This document shows positions 1 to 4,783 of a stretch of DNA of 5,414 nt, in pieces. Below the pieces are notes generated by a model. That model was not told the origin of the DNA, made no database searches, and worked only from the letters and a program-made list of their open reading frames with translations. The DNA comes from Candidatus Aminicenantota bacterium. GTDB taxonomy: Bacteria; Acidobacteriota; Aminicenantia; Aminicenantales; Aminicenantaceae. The stretch's first letter is position 1, and each line of letters opens with the position of its first letter. The stretch lies in the NCBI GenBank assembly GCA_016926925.1, contig JAFGNQ010000472.1, forward strand, positions 1 through 5,414, in the 5' to 3' direction. The translations under genes and the position numbers were made by a program.

Positions 1-708
1 AAATGCATAAGCCATCTCTTGAACCGGTGTCGCGCCCGATTCTCTTATGTGATAACCGCAGACACTGAAGGGATTGAATTTCGGTACGTTTCCGGCGCAG
101 AAAACGGCCATATCTCCGATCAACCTGATGGACGGTTTGACAGGAAAGATCCACGTACCTCTCCCTATGTACTCCTTTAGAATGTCATTCTGAGTGGTTC
201 CCCTGACCTGTTGCCAGTGGATACCCTGTTTCTCGGCCAAAGCAAGATACATGGCCAGCATGACCGAGGCGACGGGATTGATGGTGAGCGATGTGCTGAT
301 GCTGTCGATGGGAATCCCTTCGAAAGCCTCCTCTAAATCTCGCAGCGTATCGATGGCCATGCCCACCCGACCGACTTCCTCCTCTGCAAAAGGGTCATCG
401 GAATCGAGTCCGAGCTGGGTGGGCAGATCAAAGGCTACGTTGAGAGCCGTCTGCCCCTGTCCGAGAAGCCATTTGAACCTCAAATTCGTCTCTCTGGCCG
501 TGCCGAACCCCGAATACTGGCGCATGGTAAAGGGGCGCTCCCGGTACATGAGGGGATGGATTCCCCTGGTGAAAGGGTAGACACCTGGCCGCCCGATTTC
601 CGCGTCGAAATCGATGCCCGCCACATCCTCGGGTCCGTAAACCGGCTTGATGTCGATTCCCGACTCGAGAATGACCTTCCCCTGCCCTTCCGGATTCTTT
701 TCCTTCAT
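1..708 (-). CDS. Methylmalonyl-CoA mutase-type acyl-CoA mutase, catalytic large subunit (N-terminal 236 residues, cut by left edge)
   Basis: The reading frame is open from ATG at 708 to the window edge and reads as the TIM-barrel substrate domain of B12-dependent acyl-CoA mutases. Visible family motifs are YPFTRG (44-49), TMRQYSGFGTA (61-71), VAFDLPTQLG (91-100), QNDILKEY (173-180) and GYHIRESGAT (218-227). Residues matching Propionibacterium MutB Tyr89, Arg207, Tyr243 and His244 are present as Tyr65, Arg183, Tyr219 and His220. In that family Tyr89 and Arg207 hold the substrate carboxylate, whereas isobutyryl-CoA and 2-hydroxyisobutyryl-CoA mutases replace them, so a dicarboxylyl-CoA substrate (methylmalonyl-CoA/succinyl-CoA) is favoured. 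The N-terminus is about 25 residues shorter than in MutB. The start is supported by GGGAG six bases upstream (719-715) and by ATGA overlap with the B12-subunit gene. Related alkyl- or ethylmalonyl-CoA substrates cannot be excluded from this fragment. Confidence 0.93.
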   Translation of the reverse strand, partial: MKEKNPEGQGKVILESGIDIKPVYGPEDVAGIDFDAEIGRPGVYPFTRGIHPLMYRERPFTMRQYSGFGTARETNLRFKWLLGQGQTALNVAFDLPTQLGLDSDDPFAEEEVGRVGMAIDTLRDLEEAFEGIPIDSISTSLTINPVASVMLAMYLALAEKQGIHWQQVRGTTQNDILKEYIGRGTWIFPVKPSIRLIGDMAVFCAGNVPKFNPFSVCGYHIRESGATPVQEMAYAF

Positions 709-1109
709 CGAATTCTCCCGCACTTTTCTTTGATGAAAGCCACGATGTCATCCAGTTTGGATCCCGTAGAGAAAACGCCGTCGACTCCGTACTCCTCGAG
801 AGCAGGGATATCTCTTTTGGGGATATTGCCTCCGACCAAAACCATCTTGTCCTCAATGCCATCTGCTTTCAACCGATCCATAAGTTTATGGCTCAAAGGC
901 AGGTGCGCTCCCGAATAGATCGACATGCCGATCACATCCACATCCTCCTCCACAGCCGTTTTCACGATGTCCTCGACGGACCGGTGGAGACCGGTGTAGA
1001 TCACCTCCATCCCGGCATCTTTCAAGGCGTGAGCCACGACCTTGGCTCCCGTATCATGCCCATCCAGACCCGGCTTGGCAATGACGACACGAATTCTTTT
1101 ATCTTTCAT
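705..1109 (-). CDS. Methylmalonyl-CoA mutase-type B12-binding small subunit
   Basis: This 134-residue protein is a stand-alone cobalamin-binding Rossmann-like domain, the usual size for the small subunit of split acyl-CoA mutases. It carries the DxHxxG motif as DGHDTG (16-21): His18 is the expected lower axial cobalt ligand, and Lys12, Asp16 and His18 match MutB Lys604, Asp608 and His610. The SxL region (GMSIYSGAH, 61-69) and the GG turn (VLVGGNIP, 90-97) that cradle the nucleotide tail follow in the right order. The start chosen is ATG at 1109, preceded by AAGAGG seven bases upstream (1122-1117); family members begin at this point. The frame stays open back to 1268, but that extension crosses the promoter and resembles nothing known. 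The gene is first in its transcript and its TGA overlaps the ATG of the catalytic subunit, implying coupled, stoichiometric synthesis of the two chains. Confidence 0.94.
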   Translation of the reverse strand: MKDKRIRVVIAKPGLDGHDTGAKVVAHALKDAGMEVIYTGLHRSVEDIVKTAVEEDVDVIGMSIYSGAHLPLSHKLMDRLKADGIEDKMVLVGGNIPKRDIPALEEYGVDGVFSTGSKLDDIVAFIKEKCGRIR

Positions 1110-1145
1110 GGATCTGCCTCTTTTCATCTCCCGGATTTGGGTTGA

Positions 1146-1174
1146 ATTATACACCATGATTTTTGCCGCTTCAA
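1146..1174 (-). promoter_or_regulatory. Sigma70-type promoter of the mutase operon
   Basis: On the minus strand a perfect -10 hexamer TATAAT (1151-1146) lies 17 bases downstream of TTGAAG (1174-1169), which matches four of six bases of the -35 consensus. Transcription would begin near 1139, giving a leader of about 30 bases with the SD AAGAGG before the ATG at 1109. The position fits independent expression of the two mutase genes. It is a sequence match only; the start site has not been mapped. Confidence 0.72.
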
Positions 1175-1179
1175 TCTTT

Positions 1180-1220
1180 GTCCGGCAAACGGACGCATTT
1201 CCGTTTCCAATTTGTGTCCG
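1180..1220. repeat. GTCCG/CGGAC inverted and direct repeats just upstream of the mutase promoter
   Basis: GTCCG (1180-1184) and CGGAC (1190-1194) form a perfect 5-base inverted repeat with a 5-base centre, ending 5 bases upstream of the -35 hexamer. A second GTCCG lies at 1216-1220 and can pair with the same CGGAC; that longer pairing, with TGTGTCC and GGACGCA arms, has one mismatch. The location suits an activator or repressor site. No T-run follows, so it does not look like a terminator. Short repeats of this kind can arise by chance, so the assignment is tentative. Confidence 0.3.
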
Positions 1221-1264
1221 TAAGATCGAAGCAGGGGTCCATCCGGAGAGAAGCCGGCGGGAAC

Positions 1265-1849
1265 TCAACGAATTTTGGACGCGAGGTCGCTGATAACCTT
1301 TCCCAATTCTTCCTTTAAAATCCGGGATAAGGCGATCGGAACCTGAGCAACATTCTTATCGGACAGAGACACCTTCCTGTCGAATTGGTGAAAGAGGATC
1401 GATTCTCCTGATTTGAAATCGCTGATTTCCATTTCCATAGCCAGCCTGGCATACCAGGAAGTCTCGGTATCCACTTCCTCGATGGTATGTATTCTCGACC
1501 TCAATACCAGATCTGGATCTCCTTTGGAGAGTTCCTTGATAACCTTATGGAACATTTCTTTTCCCAGGAGATAATGGATAACAGCTCCCTGGACGAGCTT
1601 GGCCGGTTTGTCCGCCCAGAATTCATAGGAGTAGAAATTCAACTGGTACGGCGATTCCCTGTAAACGATCCTGTAGTCGTCATAAAGGTCGTCCACATCC
1701 ACACGATCCACCAACAGGACCTTATCGAACAATCGGGAGGCGGATTCTTCCTCGAGTGAAAGATAGATTTGATAGTATCTTCGGGACGGGGCGGACATGC
1801 ACCCGCTCAAAAAAACGGTTATGATACAAAAAAGAAAAATTTTTTTCAT
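1265..1849 (-). CDS. PqiC/YmbA-family ABC-transport auxiliary lipoprotein
   Basis: The 194-residue product begins with a short lipoprotein signal peptide: MKK, a hydrophobic stretch, and lipobox LSGC with Cys17 as the lipidated residue. Met at +2 rather than Asp predicts transfer to the outer membrane. The mature part fits the ABC_trans_aux (DUF330, PqiC/YmbA) family: an early YYQIYLSL strand (25-32), then a YRIVYRESPYQLNFYSY block (60-76) and FWAD (78-81), matching the family pattern of RIVYR, a Pro, QL and a Trp. Length is normal for the family. Such lipoproteins dock to MCE-protein assemblies from the outer-membrane side. The gene is last in the transporter operon; its ATG overlaps the MCE gene stop as ATGA, with the SD AGGAAGG ten bases upstream. 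No intrinsic terminator with a T-run follows it. Confidence 0.88.
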   Translation of the reverse strand: MKKIFLFCIITVFLSGCMSAPSRRYYQIYLSLEEESASRLFDKVLLVDRVDVDDLYDDYRIVYRESPYQLNFYSYEFWADKPAKLVQGAVIHYLLGKEMFHKVIKELSKGDPDLVLRSRIHTIEEVDTETSWYARLAMEMEISDFKSGESILFHQFDRKVSLSDKNVAQVPIALSRILKEELGKVISDLASKIR

Positions 1850-2793
1850 TTCTTTTTTTCCTTCCTGCCGCGAATGAAGAGAGTCGGGTCTTCAGTCATT
1901 TCCCTGGAAAATTTGGAGAGGTTGTCTATGGCTTCAGCCAGGCTCTGGAAGGTGTTTTTGACTTCTTCCTGCTGGCGAATGAGAACGGTCTCGATCTTGT
2001 TGAGGCTCGTAGAGGCCGTTTCGATAAAGGCCTCGAGATTTCGCAGGACTTTTCCCATTTCCTCGTCGGAAAACCTCTTGTTGAGATTATCCAGAGCTTG
2101 ACCCGATTGGGATTCCAGGGTTCCGGTCAGTTTTCCCAGATCCTGGGAGATCTTGCTGAGGTTGGCAGTCACTTCTCCGAATTCCAGGGTCGCTTTCTCG
2201 AGGTTGGTCAAGGAGTTCTCCAGGTGGCTCCTTTTCTCCTCCAAGACGGATGACAGAATCGTCGCGCTCTTTTCCGCATTTTCAAGGAATAACGAGATTC
2301 TTTTCTGGTTTTCAGGGTCGAGAAGGTTGTTGATGCCCTTTACGGCCGAGTCGATGTTGCTGACGATATCTTCGGCTTTCTCGCCCAATCCTCTGCGCGT
2401 CGGAATCTCACCTTTCGGTTCAAGGCTCTCGGAGTCATTATTCCCTCCGGACAATTCCACGAATTTTTGCCCGGTGATACCCATGTACATCAGCGTGGCC
2501 GTCATGTCTTTTTTTATAGGGAACTGTTTTCTCAACTTTGTGTGCACCAGAATCGAATTGAGGTCTTCGTGATTGACACTGATCCTGTCGACTTTTCCCA
2601 CTTCCACGCCTTGGTATTTGACCGGGGAGCCGACATACAGACCGTTGACGGATGTTTCTTTGAAGTTGATGTAGTAGACCTCTCCCTGATCGCTGAGTTT
2701 AGGAATGAGGAAAACAGCGAGAACGACCACCAAAATCCCGAAGGAAATAATCAAAAATATCCCCAGCCGGATTTTTTGCTCTTTAGTTACCAT
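1846..2793 (-). CDS. mlaD: MlaD-like MCE-domain protein with long coiled-coil tail
   Basis: A 315-residue substrate-binding component of an MCE lipid transporter. Residues 10-31 form one membrane anchor, and residues about 40-117 are a single MCE domain with the signature NGLYVGSPVKYQGVEVGKV (50-68) and TGQKFVELSGG (107-117). Residues about 135-305 are charged, heptad-like helix rich in Leu, Glu, Lys, Asn and Ser, ending in DPTLFIRG and a basic KEKKK tail. E. coli MlaD is much shorter (about 183 residues) and lacks this helix; a single MCE domain plus long helix is instead the layout of mycobacterial Mce and plant TGD2 proteins. MCE proteins form hexameric rings on the permease, so the tails could build a helical tube. 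The start is ATG 2793, with AGGAAGGGG just upstream and an 11-base overlap with the ATPase gene. The in-frame start at 2862 lies deep inside that gene and is less likely. Confidence 0.92.
   Translation of the reverse strand: MVTKEQKIRLGIFLIISFGILVVVLAVFLIPKLSDQGEVYYINFKETSVNGLYVGSPVKYQGVEVGKVDRISVNHEDLNSILVHTKLRKQFPIKKDMTATLMYMGITGQKFVELSGGNNDSESLEPKGEIPTRRGLGEKAEDIVSNIDSAVKGINNLLDPENQKRISLFLENAEKSATILSSVLEEKRSHLENSLTNLEKATLEFGEVTANLSKISQDLGKLTGTLESQSGQALDNLNKRFSDEEMGKVLRNLEAFIETASTSLNKIETVLIRQQEEVKNTFQSLAEAIDNLSKFSREMTEDPTLFIRGRKEKKK
1852..1858 (-). other. Candidate -1 frameshift heptamer A AAA AAG at end of mlaD
   Basis: The last mlaD codons read GAA AAA AAG AAA TGA, so A AAA AAG sits in the correct zero-frame register for tandem -1 slippage, as in E. 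coli dnaX. The -1 frame continues through the ATG of the lipoprotein gene. An SD-like AGGAAGG lies immediately upstream (1866-1860), closer than the roughly ten bases seen in dnaX. No clear downstream stem-loop was found. It may simply be a Lys-rich tail. Confidence 0.25.
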
Positions 2794-3529
2794 CTTTCCC
2801 CTTCCTGAGAAAAAAAGATTCAATGAACGCATCCCCGAGCGCAAACACTCCTTTGAAATCACCCGAATAACGCATTTTGCCGTCCTCGAGAACTATGATC
2901 CTGTCGGCAATCTTCTCGATGGAACGCAGCTCATGGGTAACCGCAACGACCGTCATGCCCGAGATTTGTTTCAAGCTCAGGAGCAGTTCGTCCAGACCCG
3001 AAGACGTTACCGGATCAAGTCCGGCCGAAGGCTCGTCGCAAAAAATGATCTCAGGCTCGAGAATCAGCGCCCTTGCCAGAGCGGCCCGTTTTCTCATGCC
3101 TCCGGATAATTCCGAGGGGTATTTGTCCCCGCTGTCGCCAAGGTTGACCTGGGACAGCCTGATGTCGACCATCCTTTCCAAGACTTCTCCAGGAATGACC
3201 GGGTGTTCCATTCGGACCGGAAGCGCCACATTTTCGAAGACCGTCAACGAGTTGAGCAGAGCACTGTTCTGGTAGAGAACTCCGATTTTTTTATACAGGA
3301 TCTTCAGGCTCTCCTCGTACCGAAAGTCGATCCTCTGTCCTCCTATATGAAGGTCCCCTTTGAGGGGCGGGATCAGCCCGATAAGCGTCTTCATGAGGGT
3401 TGACTTTCCACAGCCGCTGGTGCCCACAACGACCGTAATCTCTCCGGTGCTGATGGTGAAGTTGAGATCCCGCAGGACCGAAAATTTGCCGTATCCCACA
3501 TCCAGGTTGTTAACTTTGATGATATCCAT
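2783..3529 (-). CDS. mlaF: MlaF-like ABC transporter ATPase
   Basis: A complete 248-residue nucleotide-binding subunit that powers phospholipid movement by the MlaE permease on the cytoplasmic side. Present in order are Walker A GTSGCGKST (36-44), Q-loop Gln87 in LYQNSALLNSLTVFENV, signature LSGGM (141-145) followed by RKRAALARAL, Walker B IIFCDEP (161-167) with catalytic Glu166, D-loop SAGLDP (168-173) and switch His199. The LYQNSALLNSLTV segment and LSGGMRKR are typical of MlaF/Mkl ATPases. The ATG at 3529 lies five bases after the permease stop. A TTG at 3538, overlapping that stop as TTGA, would add three residues. Neither has a convincing SD, which suggests reinitiation by ribosomes finishing the permease gene. 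The 3' end contains the SD and start of mlaD. Confidence 0.95.
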   Translation of the reverse strand: MDIIKVNNLDVGYGKFSVLRDLNFTISTGEITVVVGTSGCGKSTLMKTLIGLIPPLKGDLHIGGQRIDFRYEESLKILYKKIGVLYQNSALLNSLTVFENVALPVRMEHPVIPGEVLERMVDIRLSQVNLGDSGDKYPSELSGGMRKRAALARALILEPEIIFCDEPSAGLDPVTSSGLDELLLSLKQISGMTVVAVTHELRSIEKIADRIIVLEDGKMRYSGDFKGVFALGDAFIESFFLRKGKDGN

Positions 3530-3534
3530 TGTTT

Positions 3535-4602
3535 TCAATACAAAACAAAGGCGAAAAGGCAGTCGAGGACAATGATTAAGGAGATGGAGAGAACGACGGA
3601 ATCCGTTGTGGCGATTCCCACCTCCTCTGCGCTTCTTTGAACGAAAAATCCTTTAAAGCTGCTGCTGACGACAACCGCCCAGCCGAAGACAAGTGTTTTC
3701 ACCATGCCTATGAGAAAATCCGGCAGGGCGACAATGGTCAACATCTCTCGGATAAAGGCCGAAGGAGGAATACCGAGGAACAGCTCGGCGACGAGAACTC
3801 CTCCTAAAATGCCCACGAAATCGGCAAGCACAACCAGAATGGGGATGCTCAGCGTCATGGCGATCAGCCGCGGGACCATAAGAAACTTTTCCGGAACGAC
3901 TCCCATGGTCTTTAAGGCATCGATCTCCTCGAGAACCTGCATGGTTGCGATTTCCGCCGTAATGGCCGCCCCGATTTTACCGGCAAGGATAATTCCGGTC
4001 ATCAACGGGACGAGCTCCCGGATCATGGCCACACCGACAAGGTAGGAGAGATAGATGTCGGCACCGAAGAGTCGGAGCTGGGCTGCTGAAGTCATAGAGA
4101 TCGTCACCCCAACCAAAAAAGTGATCAAGCAGACTATGGGAAAAGACTTGTATCCCATGAAGTACAGCTGGTTGAGTATTTCGCCGGGATATATTCCTCC
4201 GGGTTTTTTCAGGTATGAAACAGTGTGAAAGACCTCGTCCGCCAGCAGGACAAAAAACTTCCTCACACTGTCTCCCAACGCCAAGAATCGATCCGTCAGG
4301 ACTTCCAACTTATTTTGCGGGGGTGGCTTTGCGGAGGTTTTAGCCTCGGCAAAACTTTCCGAAGAAAACTGGGCCAATGCGTTATTCATGTCCTCCGGGA
4401 CGTTTTTAAAAAGGACATTCCCGTGCTTCGCTTTCAAATAAGTCAAAAAGGCGAGGCCCGAAATTTCGCATTCTTCAACTTTGGCCCAGTCGATCTCCAG
4501 GGTGGCGGCGCTGCGTAATTTTAAAAAGCGTTCGGTCAGACCGGAAAGATTCCTGACAGAAACCTTTTCCGGCAGCGTGAACATGGCCTTCGTTTTCCCC
4601 AT
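3535..4602 (-). CDS. mlaE: MlaE-like lipid ABC permease with N-terminal STAS domain (MlaB-MlaE fusion)
   Basis: A 355-residue inner-membrane permease. Residues about 9-80 resemble a STAS domain like E. coli MlaB, followed by a Ser/Pro linker (about 83-97). Residues about 110-355 are the MlaE/MlaE-like permease fold: an interfacial helix, several membrane helices (roughly 152-176, 196-215, 246-275, 293-314, 335-355), the family block REL-P-TGIILAGKIGAAI (195-214), and the ATPase-coupling segment EEIDALKTMGVVPEKF (225-240). At the STAS position where MlaB has DTGGL, this protein reads EISGL (46-50), so the usual phosphorylatable Ser/Thr is Ile47. Fusing STAS and permease fixes their stoichiometry. 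The start ATG at 4602 has only a weak GAAG upstream; the strong AAGGAGG at 4635-4629 lies 26 bases away, so a start slightly upstream is possible. First gene of the transporter operon. Confidence 0.94.
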   Translation of the reverse strand: MGKTKAMFTLPEKVSVRNLSGLTERFLKLRSAATLEIDWAKVEECEISGLAFLTYLKAKHGNVLFKNVPEDMNNALAQFSSESFAEAKTSAKPPPQNKLEVLTDRFLALGDSVRKFFVLLADEVFHTVSYLKKPGGIYPGEILNQLYFMGYKSFPIVCLITFLVGVTISMTSAAQLRLFGADIYLSYLVGVAMIRELVPLMTGIILAGKIGAAITAEIATMQVLEEIDALKTMGVVPEKFLMVPRLIAMTLSIPILVVLADFVGILGGVLVAELFLGIPPSAFIREMLTIVALPDFLIGMVKTLVFGWAVVVSSSFKGFFVQRSAEEVGIATTDSVVLSISLIIVLDCLFAFVLY

Positions 4603-4628
4603 AAAATCTTCTGTACCCGGAATGACTT

Positions 4629-4635
4629 CCTCCTT
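4629..4635 (-). promoter_or_regulatory. Consensus Shine-Dalgarno AAGGAGG far from the annotated permease ATG
   Basis: AAGGAGG is a full anti-SD match but ends 26 bases before ATG 4602. Five bases after it lies ATT (4623-4621), in frame with the permease and seven codons upstream of the ATG. No ATG, GTG or TTG falls in the normal window in any frame. It therefore either serves an AUU start or is an offset or standby ribosome site. Confidence 0.5.
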
Positions 4636-4664
4636 GATTTTACATGAAATTCCTTTAAGAAGAA

Positions 4665-4693
4665 ATCATAGAAATTCAGGATTGAAACATCAG
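4665..4693 (-). promoter_or_regulatory. Weak candidate promoter of the transporter operon
   Basis: TATGAT (4670-4665) matches five of six bases of the -10 consensus, and CTGATG (4693-4688) matches three of six of the -35 with a 17-base spacer. Transcription would begin near 4658, leaving a leader of about 55 bases that contains AAGGAGG. The -35 is poor, so the operon may instead be read from upstream of the phosphodiesterase gene. Confidence 0.28.
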
Positions 4694-4783
4694 GACTTGT
4701 TTTCTCCGGAAACAGAGCCCTGTAAGCTCATGGATAGGGTAGCTTCGATATCTGTGGAAAGCCTGTTCGGCGACCCGGCTTAT

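Noticed and set aside
194..580. Plus-strand open frame over the mutase large-subunit gene, and similar plus-strand frames across the window
   Set aside because: They are antisense shadows: the minus-strand frames carry clear family motifs, while these have low-complexity Ser/Arg-rich translations and no recognisable domains.
428..862. Minus-strand open frame spanning the two mutase genes
   Set aside because: It is out of frame with both motif-bearing mutase genes and has no family resemblance.
705..1268. Longer form of the B12-binding subunit, open back to a TTG at 1268
   Set aside because: The extra 53 residues cross a good promoter and have no resemblance to the family; ATG 1109 has a well-placed SD and matches the usual family start.
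1829..1859. A/T-rich run as a terminator
   Set aside because: It lies inside the mlaD/lipoprotein coding overlap, encodes Lys/Phe codons of the MlaD tail and the signal peptide, and has no GC-rich stem before it.
1846..2862. Longer MlaD starting at 2862
   Set aside because: The extra 23 residues lie wholly over the mlaF 3' end; ATG 2793 has a strong SD and directly precedes the membrane anchor.
4702..4740. Short inverted repeats in the gap after the phosphodiesterase gene (ACAG-AGCC-CTGT and a GAGC/GCTC pair) as a terminator
   Set aside because: Stems are only four bases and no real T-run follows.
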